Positions 1 to 8,778 of a stretch of 64,000 bases of DNA are shown here, one piece after another. Below the pieces are notes generated by a model. That model ran no database searches, was not told where the DNA came from, and worked only from the letters and a program-made list of their open reading frames with translations. The translations under genes and the position numbers were made by a program. Location: positions 60,979 through 124,978 of the forward strand of contig JAUIIO010000010.1 of assembly GCA_030431715.1 (NCBI GenBank), given 5' to 3'. Source of the stretch: a bacterium (GTDB taxonomy: Bacteria > Bdellovibrionota_C > UBA2361 > RFPC01). Numbering within the stretch: position 1 is the first letter of the stretch; each line of letters begins with the position of its first letter.

Positions 1-194
1 GCACTGCCAGCTAGGGCAATGACCTCATCTTCGCTCTCTGGAAGACCTTTTAGGAGATTTGTGAGAAACTGCTCCGTTCCACCAATTCCCAGCTCATTGA
101 TAATGTGTAGTCGCTTGATCTTCATTGGGTAACTGTTTGATAATTCATGGGATAATTCGTGGCCTCTCTGAATCAGCTGCTCGTCTAGAAGCAT
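1..194 (-). CDS. GT4-type glycosyltransferase, N-terminal part (runs off the window)
   Basis: The reverse complement of the first 194 bases is open. It contains IKRLHIINELGIGGTEQFL, the first beta-strand and glycine-rich loop typical of GT-B fold family 4 glycosyltransferases (pattern hhhGGhE). The rest of the enzyme lies beyond the window edge. Two in-frame ATGs are possible, at 194 and at 125. The family usually begins just before this motif, which favours 125, but neither has a clear Shine-Dalgarno sequence. It is divergent from the polymerase at 223 and probably belongs to the same polysaccharide cluster. The sugar donor and acceptor cannot be told. Confidence 0.6.
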   Translation of the reverse strand, partial: MLLDEQLIQRGHELSHELSNSYPMKIKRLHIINELGIGGTEQFLTNLLKGLPESEDEVIALAGS

Positions 195-222
195 CTAAAC
201 ACACTGAAGATATAACATAAAA

Positions 223-1593
223 ATGACAGGCACAGCACACCAAACAATTCTTAGCAGCGTCCTCGCAGTAGGCATGTCAGCCCTCTGTTGGTTTTTTCCA
301 GAGACTCTCGTTCTGCAACATCTTCTGATGCTCAGCTATATTGGCGTTATGATGTGGAAGTATGAGTTTGCACCAACTCATCCAGTAGTATGGCTTCTTC
401 CCTTTATCTATATCTACCACGGTTCCACCTCGCTTTATCATATACTCGAGCTTGAAACAGCGACCTATCCTTCAGAAACAACATTGTGCGTTTGGATCGC
501 TGTGCTGACGATTGGTACCTATTTCAGTGTGTTCTCCAAGGGGCTGAAGGACAGATGTCAGACGTATTCATTTACCGCCTACACTATTCCGAACCGTTTG
601 GTGAGTGTTGTATACGTACTTACGCTGGCTCTCCTCTTTCTTGATATGTTCCAATTCCTCTCTTCTGGGGCTATGTCCAAGATAGATGCTTACATCTTTG
701 GGATGGAGGCTATCGATCTTAATTTCTCTCACTCTCTGTTTATTGTTTCATACACTATATTGTTAGCGTACAGGTTGTTTATTGGAAAACGTATCCCTTA
801 TCTCCTCATTGGTTGTACGCTCTGCGGTACATTTATGGCCCTACTCGTACTCGGTGAGCGAGATCTCTTCTTACGCCCACTTGCTATTACACTTCTGCTC
901 TTGAGCATTCGTTCACGTAATCTTAAGTGGGGGGTGCTCGCAATTGGCTGTGCTAGTGTTTTTCTTGTGCCTGTACTTGGAGCCGTGAAGAGTTATTTTA
1001 CCCTTGGCTACCGTCCTGCTGATGGGAGTAGCATTTTTCTGAGTCCATTCTATGGAGAATTTCTAAGGGTTGGTAAAAACCTTGAAGTTATTATGGATAA
1101 CGTTTTGAGCTGGGACTATTACTATGGGGAAACGCTGGTCTGGGATCTCATGCGCGGCTTCATACCAGGGTTTCTCTACGTGCCACAAAATCCTACGAGT
1201 TGGTTCAATGATACCTTCTTTTCGACTCTCCGAAGTCGAGGAGGAGCGAATGGATTCTCATTAATGGCGGAAGGATACATCAACGGAGGTCACATGGGGG
1301 TTATGGTTTGGTATTTACTTCTCTCCATCTTTGCTCATGTCTTTCATGTTGTAAGTAGGAAAAGTGCTCTGTGTCTCGCCGCCTATATCTATATGATACC
1401 TTTTATGATCCATGTACAGAGAGCTGATTTTTCAAATCTTATTTCTCCTTTTTGGAAGCAAATGCTCTTACCGGTGCTTCTTTTTGTGTGCTTGAGTAAG
1501 GCTCATTCGCTACTGGTTGGACCGAGAAGAAAAGGGCGAACATTTACTTCGAAGCAGCAGTATTCTCAAAACATGAGTCAATTGACTCCATGA
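223..1593 (+). CDS. Wzy-like O-antigen/oligosaccharide repeat-unit polymerase
   Basis: A 456-residue protein made almost entirely of hydrophobic segments (about 10-12 predicted membrane spans). A long periplasmic-type loop at residues 255-345 precedes RGGANGFSLMAEGYINGG (339-356), and GERD (211-214) follows a membrane span. That arrangement, with a charged GxR motif and a late loop reading GFSLhhEhY-hhG, is what O-antigen polymerase-like membrane proteins show. They join lipid-linked repeat units at the outer face of the inner membrane. Neighbouring glycosyltransferases and a flippase support this. The last 50 bases overlap the 3' end of the convergent SGNH gene. Wzy proteins are poorly conserved, so the call rests on topology and context. 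Confidence 0.65.
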   Translation: MTGTAHQTILSSVLAVGMSALCWFFPETLVLQHLLMLSYIGVMMWKYEFAPTHPVVWLLPFIYIYHGSTSLYHILELETATYPSETTLCVWIAVLTIGTYFSVFSKGLKDRCQTYSFTAYTIPNRLVSVVYVLTLALLFLDMFQFLSSGAMSKIDAYIFGMEAIDLNFSHSLFIVSYTILLAYRLFIGKRIPYLLIGCTLCGTFMALLVLGERDLFLRPLAITLLLLSIRSRNLKWGVLAIGCASVFLVPVLGAVKSYFTLGYRPADGSSIFLSPFYGEFLRVGKNLEVIMDNVLSWDYYYGETLVWDLMRGFIPGFLYVPQNPTSWFNDTFFSTLRSRGGANGFSLMAEGYINGGHMGVMVWYLLLSIFAHVFHVVSRKSALCLAAYIYMIPFMIHVQRADFSNLISPFWKQMLLPVLLFVCLSKAHSLLVGPRRKGRTFTSKQQYSQNMSQLTP

Positions 1594-2737
1594 TATAGGG
1601 TTGAACGGCCTGAGACGCAATTTGATGACCACGCTGATTCCAGTGCGCATCTTTTTTCCATGAGTGAGATATGCCATGAGACTGATAGTCTTTCTGCATC
1701 GAGGGGAGAAGATCGAGCACAGGTATGTCTAAATTGTGGAGCGCTTCTAATACTTTTCTCCGTGGCATATCGAAATCCCACTCATCGGCATGATATTCTA
1801 CGTTGTGATACTTTAGCGCCTCTTGCCATCTGTCTTCAATGTTGAGGTTGGTTGGTATAACAGCAACCAGTAAGGGGATATCTCTTTCGGCCAATATTCG
1901 TTTTACTTCCTTAAGTATCGCAAATACCGTTCTGTAGGCATCATTCCATTCTTCGTCGAGTGGAATCTTATATGAGTACCAATCCATGGGAATACCTTTT
2001 CGATTCCAAGAAGCTTTCCCTTCGTGAGCCGCAAGTCCCAGAGCAACAAAAGGTTTTTGAAGCGGTGTCTCTCGAATAGCCTCACGTATGATTCGAAAGA
2101 GAGTTATTCCACCGAAAAACTTACGTAGGCTACTGTCTGGAATTTCAGCAGGTGGCGGGTGAAAAACAAGCTTTTCATCTGAATCAAGTGTGTGAAATGG
2201 CATGGTGACGGAAGGCTGAAGGCTACGATGACTATTCCGTATGTCGTTTCCGAGATAAAGCCATAGGACAACCATATCCGGCGAATAGTTTAGTCCAAGT
2301 GTTTTGAGGACTTGGAGGTACTGTGATGGGCCAGCACCGCTTGAAGCAAAATTCAGGACATCAATCTGCTGTTTGCTTTTCTCGCGTAATTCATTTTCCG
2401 TTAAGCGCGTAACAGACTCTTCCATGTCAACTTGAACTGCTTCTATCAGGCTATCGCCAAGAAAGAGCACTCGACATGAATTCTTTTCTGGGGCAACCGT
2501 GTGCTCGTGATCGTGAAAACCGAGAGAGTTTGATCGTACCTCAACTCTGAACTCCCCATTGGAACAGATCGCACTTTGATTCGGTGAGAGATGAACGCCC
2601 CTCTGATAGTCAAAAGTTCGCAAAACGGTACATGTAGGATAAAACATGCGAAGCAAGAGCTCTGAGCACACAAGCGCGAAAGATATGCCTACGCATATGA
2701 GCAAGAGGTGTATGAAAAAGCTTCTGGTAGCTTGCAT
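1544..2737 (-). CDS. SGNH/GDSL-family hydrolase or acyltransferase, membrane anchored
   Basis: A 397-residue protein with an N-terminal hydrophobic anchor (about residues 7-30). Next comes the block I motif LFLGDSL with the presumed nucleophile Ser at about 96. Further blocks are NFASSGAGPSQY (Gly block) and WLYLGNDI (Asn block). The C-terminal KKDAHWNQRGH (361-371) supplies the catalytic Asp and His in the D-x-HWN..GH form common in AlgX/AlgJ-like O-acetyltransferases. A role in adding or removing acyl groups on a surface polysaccharide outside the membrane is inferred from the cluster. The gene starts 14 bases from the divergent methyltransferase gene. Confidence 0.7.
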   Translation of the reverse strand: MQATRSFFIHLLLICVGISFALVCSELLLRMFYPTCTVLRTFDYQRGVHLSPNQSAICSNGEFRVEVRSNSLGFHDHEHTVAPEKNSCRVLFLGDSLIEAVQVDMEESVTRLTENELREKSKQQIDVLNFASSGAGPSQYLQVLKTLGLNYSPDMVVLWLYLGNDIRNSHRSLQPSVTMPFHTLDSDEKLVFHPPPAEIPDSSLRKFFGGITLFRIIREAIRETPLQKPFVALGLAAHEGKASWNRKGIPMDWYSYKIPLDEEWNDAYRTVFAILKEVKRILAERDIPLLVAVIPTNLNIEDRWQEALKYHNVEYHADEWDFDMPRRKVLEALHNLDIPVLDLLPSMQKDYQSHGISHSWKKDAHWNQRGHQIASQAVQPYIMESIDSCFENTAASK

Positions 2738-2751
2738 GTCAGGAGGGTATC

Positions 2752-3537
2752 ATGGTCAAGATGGTGTCGAAAATGGAAAAAGTTCTACGTATTTTTATTG
2801 CCTCTCAGCGGTATCTTTCCACTATGTTTGATGCATTCTTGCCGAATCGGTATCGTATTGATGGAAATACAGATTTTTTACGTCAGGTAGTTCCACGATA
2901 CCTATCTTCCGGGCTGCGGGTAGCAGATATTGGTAGCGGGAGAACCCCGTACTTTTCCTTAGAACAGAAGCAGGACCTTTCTCTAAATGTAACTGGATTT
3001 GATATTAGCTCTGAGGAAATTGGTGAGGCTCCTGTAGGAAGCTATGATGATGTTCATATCGTCGATATTGCAACATATCGTGGTCAGCATGAATTTGACA
3101 TGGTTATCTGTCAATCTCTCCTTGAGCATATTGAAAATGTCGAGCCTGTTTTTGAGGCAATGTCGACATTACTCAAGAATGGAGCAGTGGCGCTCCTTTT
3201 CGTTCCGTCAAAGAATGCCATTTACTCAAGATTAAACGTTCTCCTGCCTCAAGAGCTTAAAAAGAGGATTCTTTATTTCGTGTATCCAGATACTCGTCAT
3301 ACGCAAGGTTTTCCAGCTTTTTATCATCGCTGTACTCCTAGAGATTTTCGTAACATGAGTCGGCACTATGGTTTTGCCGTTGAGGAGTGTATTCCTTATT
3401 TTAAGAGTTCATATTTTTCGTTTTTCTTTCCACTCTATTTCATTTGGAGACTGTGGATCCTCGGATTCTCCCTGATTGCCGGAGAGCAGGCGGCAGAAAC
3501 CTTTACGATGGTGTTGCGATATGATGGAAAAGACTAG
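2752..3537 (+). CDS. class I SAM-dependent methyltransferase
   Basis: 261 residues. Motif I VADIGSGRTPY (57-67) and the acidic strand end GFDIS mark a Rossmann-fold methyltransferase. DMVICQSLLEHI is the post-II/motif IV region usual in Methyltransf_11-type enzymes acting on small molecules or sugars. A strong ribosome-binding site (AGGAGG at 2741-2746) lies five bases before the ATG, which fixes the start. The 3' end overlaps the following glycosyltransferase, so the two are probably co-translated. Methylation of a sugar residue or a lipid-linked intermediate is the likely role, inferred from context only. Confidence 0.75.
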   Translation: MVKMVSKMEKVLRIFIASQRYLSTMFDAFLPNRYRIDGNTDFLRQVVPRYLSSGLRVADIGSGRTPYFSLEQKQDLSLNVTGFDISSEEIGEAPVGSYDDVHIVDIATYRGQHEFDMVICQSLLEHIENVEPVFEAMSTLLKNGAVALLFVPSKNAIYSRLNVLLPQELKKRILYFVYPDTRHTQGFPAFYHRCTPRDFRNMSRHYGFAVEECIPYFKSSYFSFFFPLYFIWRLWILGFSLIAGEQAAETFTMVLRYDGKD

Positions 3538-4690
3538 TCGTTATCGCAGGCTTACTGTCATTGGTGAGGTCTTTATAAACGATAACGGAGTGTGGACAAA
3601 AGATCGTTCTTTTAATGAAATTCTAAAGGAGTATGCTGTACACTTTGACGCCATTCACTATATCGGTCCAGGATCCAATGAGTATCGAAATCTACAAGTT
3701 CCTGAGAGTAATGTATATTTCTCATCGTATAACAAGTACTCTAAGACTTTCACCGGGCGTCTTCGTGGTTGGTTCACCTACATGTATCTTCAGTCCTTTG
3801 TAACTCAGACTGTTGTAGCCTTCCGAACTGACCTCGTACAAATTCGAATTCCCGCATTTTTTCCACTTATGTCGACAGCAGCTATTCGGAAGATGCGGCT
3901 TCCTTACCTCTGCTATATTGCTGGAGACTGGAAGGAGAGTCTTGTTCAGTCAATGACCTTTCCCGGTTCGAAAGCGCTTGCGGCACTCCTCTCGGCGTGG
4001 GAGTTTCGTTGTATAAAAATGGCTAAAGTGCTCATAACCGCGGGTGTCAAGCTCTCCCAGAAGTATCCGAATAAGCCAGTGATCATTTATCGTTCGACTA
4101 CTCATCGGAAGATACATCGGAGAGAACGCTCTGCTCCTCCAAGTCGACTTCTCTACGTTGGTCGACTTGAAGCTCAAAAACGTGTTGAGGATGCCCTTGT
4201 TGCACTCGCGAGTCTCCTGAAGAAGGGGCTTGATATGCACCTCACGATCGTTGGCGCAGGCAAGCTTGAGCAGAAGCTTAAACAGTTAGGCGCTGAGCTT
4301 GAGATCGAACATGCTGTAACGTGGCGCGGACTTGTTTCGGATACCCAAGAACTTCATCGCCTCTATTATGATTCAGATCTTCTCCTCCTTCCATCTCTAG
4401 CTGAAGGAACCCCAAAGGTTTTACCTGAGGCAATGTCTTACGGGCTCATACCTATTGCGTGCCGTGAGGTCGGGTCTATTGATTCAATTATTTCAGATGG
4501 AGAAAATGGGATTCTTGTATCAAAGAGATCGCCAGATGAGATCGCTTTAAAGTGCGAAGAGCTTTACCGAGATCCTGTTCAGTGTGCTCGTATGCGAGAA
4601 GGTGCTTATGATTACGCTACTGAGCACACACTTCCGGCTGAGATTTCAAAGTGTTGGAAAGGCGTTTTTAAGATATTGTCGGATGGTTAG
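3521..4690 (+). CDS. GT4-family glycosyltransferase
   Basis: About 389 residues from the ATG-ATG pair at 3521/3524, which overlaps the end of the methyltransferase gene. A TTG at 3476 gives a longer form but adds only residues read out of frame from the upstream gene. The C-terminal half is a clear Glycos_transf_1 domain: LLYVGRLEAQKRVEDAL, LTIVGAGKLEQKL, then DLLLLPSLAEGTPKVLPEAM with the nucleotide-sugar-binding E-x7-E, and GENGILV. It should transfer a sugar from an activated donor onto the growing lipid-linked oligosaccharide at the cytoplasmic face. Specificity is not readable. It converges with a four-base overlap onto the lipoprotein gene. Confidence 0.85.
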   Translation: MMEKTSRYRRLTVIGEVFINDNGVWTKDRSFNEILKEYAVHFDAIHYIGPGSNEYRNLQVPESNVYFSSYNKYSKTFTGRLRGWFTYMYLQSFVTQTVVAFRTDLVQIRIPAFFPLMSTAAIRKMRLPYLCYIAGDWKESLVQSMTFPGSKALAALLSAWEFRCIKMAKVLITAGVKLSQKYPNKPVIIYRSTTHRKIHRRERSAPPSRLLYVGRLEAQKRVEDALVALASLLKKGLDMHLTIVGAGKLEQKLKQLGAELEIEHAVTWRGLVSDTQELHRLYYDSDLLLLPSLAEGTPKVLPEAMSYGLIPIACREVGSIDSIISDGENGILVSKRSPDEIALKCEELYRDPVQCARMREGAYDYATEHTLPAEISKCWKGVFKILSDG

Positions 4691-5229
4691 CCCGAGACTT
4701 TAACTCGCTTCTCTTTTAATGAGGTAAATTGTGGGTTGCTGATATCGAAACGTACCCGTTCCGGGTCAGAATGGTCCACATCTACAGCAACAATACCAGA
4801 CTCAATGGGGAGCATTCCTTCAAGAAATGTACTAATCTCAATATTGGTCGCTCCTTTCAGATTGGCTTCTGTTAAAGTGGTTACAAGGTATGTTGATTCA
4901 TCGGCATTTCTTTCGAGAGAGAAAAACTGAGATGTGAAATTTTCTTTTGCGTTATTCGTTTTTAAAATAGTGCTGTCCTGTACATAGCTAAGTCCACTTG
5001 GATACCTGAGCTTTACAACAACATACTCCTGATCGAAAAAATCGATATTACTCAAATTTAAAGTTACTTCTATCCTATCACCTGAATCGATTGAATCAGG
5101 GAAAACGCGCATTGAAACGTCAGCTGGGTTTCCTCCCTTGCCACCGCCACCGCCACCACCACCGCAGCCGGCTATACCTGTAATCAGGATGAAGCAGAGG
5201 AGAAGTTTCATGGTATATGTTCGTGTCAT
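4687..5229 (-). CDS. lipoprotein with poly-glycine linker, unknown function
   Basis: 180 residues. The start at 5229 has AAGGA seven bases upstream. A signal peptide ends in a lipobox (GIAGC), and the Cys is followed at once by a run of eight Gly, then KGG, a flexible tether. The remainder is predominantly predicted beta (VRVEVTLNLSNIDFFDQEYVVVKL-like strands), resembling a cohesin or Ig-like outer-surface domain. A C-terminal DPERVRFDISNPQFTSL strand closes it. I do not recognise a family with certainty. Lipid attachment to the inner or outer membrane follows from the lipobox. It lies within the polysaccharide cluster but alone on this strand. Confidence 0.65.
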   Translation of the reverse strand: MTRTYTMKLLLCFILITGIAGCGGGGGGGGKGGNPADVSMRVFPDSIDSGDRIEVTLNLSNIDFFDQEYVVVKLRYPSGLSYVQDSTILKTNNAKENFTSQFFSLERNADESTYLVTTLTEANLKGATNIEISTFLEGMLPIESGIVAVDVDHSDPERVRFDISNPQFTSLKEKRVKVSG

Positions 5230-5380
5230 CTATAATCCTTTTGCGCCGTGAGGATGCTATTCCTGCATCTCAGGCTCTGATAGCAAGTGGTCTTTTGCTC
5301 TCATTTGTTAGATGTTCTTTGAGAGGTGTTCGTTTCGGCACTTGGAGAAAAAACTGAGCTGAGGAGGATTCGCTAAGGGG

Positions 5381-6601
5381 TTATGATTGCTCACGATTTC
5401 TAAGGGCTTTTGCTACAATGACGCTCATAATCAAGCTGGTAGCGCTGTAGAGCATCACGACATAGCAGGCCCCCATTAAGCCATTTTTAGGGATGAGAAA
5501 CACGCTACCTAAGATGGTGATAAGGAGTGTTAGCCCCTGAAGCTCTGCTTGTATTCGAAATTTCTTATATACCTGAAACAGTGTGTGAATTGAGGAGTTG
5601 AGTGATAGAAAGAGATGAGCAACTGATATAAGAAGAAGTTCAGTTGTGTATCTGGAGTAGTTGCTCCCATACAGTGCTGAGAGCATCTGCTCACCAACAA
5701 AATACAAAAACAGTACCACCACAATCCAATAGAAAAATTGAAGAAGAAAGAATCTTAGAGCTTCTGAAGAGAATTGAGCAGGGGAGCTGCTCAGCCGGTC
5801 GGATAATAGCGGTCTATAATAGAGTTCGAAGGAACTTGAAATCCGAGAAAATCCGTTAGCAATAAAAAAAAGAGCCATAAAATAGGCAAGGCTTTCTTCG
5901 CCAGATGAGTTTTCAAGGATGTATCGGGGGAAATTTGTAGTTAGTGACGAAAGGAAAACAGCTATACCAAGTGGGAGCGTTGAACGTAAGAGTGTTGATG
6001 GAAACTTTGCCGAGCGTAACGTGGGGAGCGAGCTTTTATCAAAAAACGAAAGGTCACATATTATCAAAGAAAGAACAAGCGCTATGCAGGCAGCCGTAAG
6101 CGCAAGTGGAAGATTTCGAGTGGTATAGAGCATGAAGGTGTAAAAGAGTATCACGAAAAAGAACCTGCTCAATTGACTCATGAAATATCTAAGTGACCTC
6201 TGATCTCTGAGATAAATCCCCTGAGCTACTTCATGAAAGCTTTCTAAGAAACGCATGACGGCGCATAGAAAGAGCGTGAGTACGATCGTTGGCGTATACA
6301 CTATTCCGATAATGAGCGATAGCAGTATCGCGAGACTTCCCATAGCAAGTCGTAGTGTTACATAATCGCTGAGTTCGAATTCGTTTTTTTGATGTACAAC
6401 GATAAAGGTACGGAGTTGCAGGTTTGTAAACATAAAGATTGGAGCGCTCAGTGAAAGTGCGAGCCCAAGAAGCCCGGCCTGATGGGGACTGAGCACACGT
6501 GCCGCAAAGATAAAGATGAGCCATGGTGTGAGCGAGAGGAGCGTATTTCCTATAAAGATGAGGGAATATCTCTTCATACGGCGTAGACTAGTGTGGAGCA
6601 T
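5381..6601 (-). CDS. Wzx-type flippase / polysaccharide biosynthesis membrane protein
   Basis: About 406 residues with roughly 12 hydrophobic spans. Near the N-terminus it has the MATE/MVF-superfamily signature FAARVLSPHQAGLLGLA, the usual first-loop motif of Wzx flippases. Later it has LYGSNY and a C-terminal half of paired spans. It should move undecaprenyl-linked oligosaccharide across the inner membrane. An ATG at 6670 would add 23 residues without hydrophobic character and has no ribosome-binding site. 6601 has a weak AAAGAAG upstream and is preferred. Transcribed divergently from asnB. Confidence 0.75.
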   Translation of the reverse strand: MLHTSLRRMKRYSLIFIGNTLLSLTPWLIFIFAARVLSPHQAGLLGLALSLSAPIFMFTNLQLRTFIVVHQKNEFELSDYVTLRLAMGSLAILLSLIIGIVYTPTIVLTLFLCAVMRFLESFHEVAQGIYLRDQRSLRYFMSQLSRFFFVILFYTFMLYTTRNLPLALTAACIALVLSLIICDLSFFDKSSLPTLRSAKFPSTLLRSTLPLGIAVFLSSLTTNFPRYILENSSGEESLAYFMALFFIANGFSRISSSFELYYRPLLSDRLSSSPAQFSSEALRFFLLQFFYWIVVVLFLYFVGEQMLSALYGSNYSRYTTELLLISVAHLFLSLNSSIHTLFQVYKKFRIQAELQGLTLLITILGSVFLIPKNGLMGACYVVMLYSATSLIMSVIVAKALRNREQS

Positions 6602-6716
6602 GGAACTAACTTCTTTGAGAGAGAGTATACATGGAAAACTCAGATTGTGCGATGATTGAAAACGCCTCATAGTATGTATGAATATATTCTTTTCCTGATA
6701 GGTGTTTCTTCTCTTT

Positions 6717-8687
6717 ATGTGCGGTGTTTTCGGTTTTTTTCAGACCCGGGTATCAAGTGAAACAGAGTATGAGCTACAACGCTGCCTGTCGCTTTTAAGT
6801 CGCCGAGGACCAGATAGCTCTGGCACGTGGATAGATCCGAAGGGGAATCTTGCACTTGGACACACACGACTGGCTATACTCGATCTCAGTCCTGCGGGTC
6901 ATCAACCGATGTGCTCTCGCTCTGAACGGTATGTAATAAGTTTTAATGGCGAAGTATATAACTACCGCGAAATAGCCAGTGAGCTTGGTGGCTTTGGAGT
7001 ATCGTTTCGTGGAGGGAGTGATACAGAGGTTCTTCTTGCCGCATTTGAACAGTGGGGTATAGAAGCTGCGCTACGTCGTTTTAATGGTATGTTTTCAATT
7101 GCACTCTGGGACAGTGTAGAGCGCAAGCTTTTTCTCTGCAGAGACAGACTTGGAATTAAGCCGCTTTACTTTGGTTGGAATAACGATACCTTTTACTTCT
7201 CATCTGAGCTTAAACCTATAAAAGCCCATTCCTCATTTCAGCCTGAAATTTCACGTGAGAGCCTTGCGCTTTTTATGCGTCACAATTATGTGCCTATGCC
7301 CTACAGTATCTATGATGGGGTTTATAAACTCATTCCCGGGACATATCTGTCGCTTGATGAGGATCAACTCCAGCGCGGAAGTGAGGTTTTCTCTCCTTTT
7401 GTAGGAGAAGCGAAACTTTCTCCCACCTCTTACTGGTCAGCGCATAGTCATAAGACACTTTCGAAGGATGTGAGCTTTGATGAAGCACTTCGGGAGTGTC
7501 ATCGTCTGCTGAGAAGTTCGATATCTTACCGAATGATATCTGATGTTCCACTTGGTGCGTTCCTTTCCGGAGGTATAGATTCTTCACTTGTGATCGCGCT
7601 TATGCAGGAGCAGTCAGAGCGCCCTGTAAAAACATTTTCTATAGGCTTCTATGAAGATAACTATAACGAGGCTGGGTATGCAGAGCAGGTTGCAAATCAT
7701 CTTAAAACGGAACACTGCGAACTCTATGTTACGCCAGAAGAAGCTCAGGGTGTTATTCCCGATCTTCCACTTATGTATGATGAGCCATTCGCTGATGCTT
7801 CTCAGATACCGACCTATCTCGTTTCAAAACTCGCTCGAGAAGAGGTCACCGTTTCCCTCTCAGGTGATGGTGGAGACGAGCTTTTTTGTGGGTATTCAAG
7901 ATATATCTGGGCACAAAATATCTGGAAATATCTAAGACTCTCTCCAAGTATAGGAAGAGCACTTCTTTCCGCATGCATTCGAGGGGTTTCTCCGGCGACT
8001 TGGGACAGGATACTTGGAATTTTTTCGCCGTGTTTACCCAGAAGTATAAGTTCTTTTCACGATCCGGGCGAGAAGCTTCATAGATTGGCAACGGTGCTTA
8101 ATGCAAACAGCGCTGGAGAGCTTTATACAATGGTAAATACTCACTGGGATGGGTACGATAATCAGCCGGTTCGTGGAGCTGGGAGAGTAAAGAATTTTAT
8201 AAATGACTTCTGGCCAGTGGCTCAAGATCACATACAGCTCTTCAGTGAGATTGATATTGTAAGCTATCTTCCTGATGATATTCTTACGAAAGTTGATCGA
8301 GCGAGTATGTACTGTTCGTTAGAAGCTAGGGTTCCAATGCTAGATCACCGTTTAGTCGAATTCGCCCTTTCTCTTCCTGTTGAGTTTAAAATCAGAGAGG
8401 GGAAGCAGAAGTATCCACTCCGAAAACTCCTCTCAACGTATGTTCCTACGGAACTCATCGATAGACCAAAGCGTGGATTTAGCGTGCCAATCGGCCAGTG
8501 GTTACGAGGGCCACTAAGGGAGTGGGCAGAAGATCTTCTCTCAGAGGAGTCGTTATCAAGCCACGATCTCTTCAATGTAAATATGGTCAGGTCGTACTGG
8601 GAAGCGCATCGCAGTGGAAAACGCAATTTTCAATATCAACTCTGGGATGTTCTTACCTTTCAAAGCTGGTACCGTCACAATTTCTGA
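6717..8687 (+). CDS. asnB: asparagine synthase (glutamine-hydrolysing)
   Basis: 656 residues from the ATG at 6717. This start places Cys at position 2 (MCGVFGFF), which is required because the class II glutaminase uses the N-terminal Cys as nucleophile. An upstream start at 6702 would bury it. The glutaminase domain shows RRGPDSSG, LGHTRLAILD and SFNGEVYNYRE. The synthetase domain has the PP-loop LSGGIDSS and SLSGDGGDELFCGY, and ends with PKRGFSVPIGQWLR. The reaction is Asp + Gln + ATP to Asn + Glu. Within polysaccharide clusters these enzymes are often thought to amidate uronic acids instead, and that remains open here. Confidence 0.92.
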   Translation: MCGVFGFFQTRVSSETEYELQRCLSLLSRRGPDSSGTWIDPKGNLALGHTRLAILDLSPAGHQPMCSRSERYVISFNGEVYNYREIASELGGFGVSFRGGSDTEVLLAAFEQWGIEAALRRFNGMFSIALWDSVERKLFLCRDRLGIKPLYFGWNNDTFYFSSELKPIKAHSSFQPEISRESLALFMRHNYVPMPYSIYDGVYKLIPGTYLSLDEDQLQRGSEVFSPFVGEAKLSPTSYWSAHSHKTLSKDVSFDEALRECHRLLRSSISYRMISDVPLGAFLSGGIDSSLVIALMQEQSERPVKTFSIGFYEDNYNEAGYAEQVANHLKTEHCELYVTPEEAQGVIPDLPLMYDEPFADASQIPTYLVSKLAREEVTVSLSGDGGDELFCGYSRYIWAQNIWKYLRLSPSIGRALLSACIRGVSPATWDRILGIFSPCLPRSISSFHDPGEKLHRLATVLNANSAGELYTMVNTHWDGYDNQPVRGAGRVKNFINDFWPVAQDHIQLFSEIDIVSYLPDDILTKVDRASMYCSLEARVPMLDHRLVEFALSLPVEFKIREGKQKYPLRKLLSTYVPTELIDRPKRGFSVPIGQWLRGPLREWAEDLLSEESLSSHDLFNVNMVRSYWEAHRSGKRNFQYQLWDVLTFQSWYRHNF

Positions 8688-8778
8688 TCCTGGTAATTGC
8701 TTTTTAGTGTGTAATCACAGGTAGTTAACATATTGTCCAAGGTGAGCCGTCGCTGCTTTTGTGTGCATCTTAATAGGC

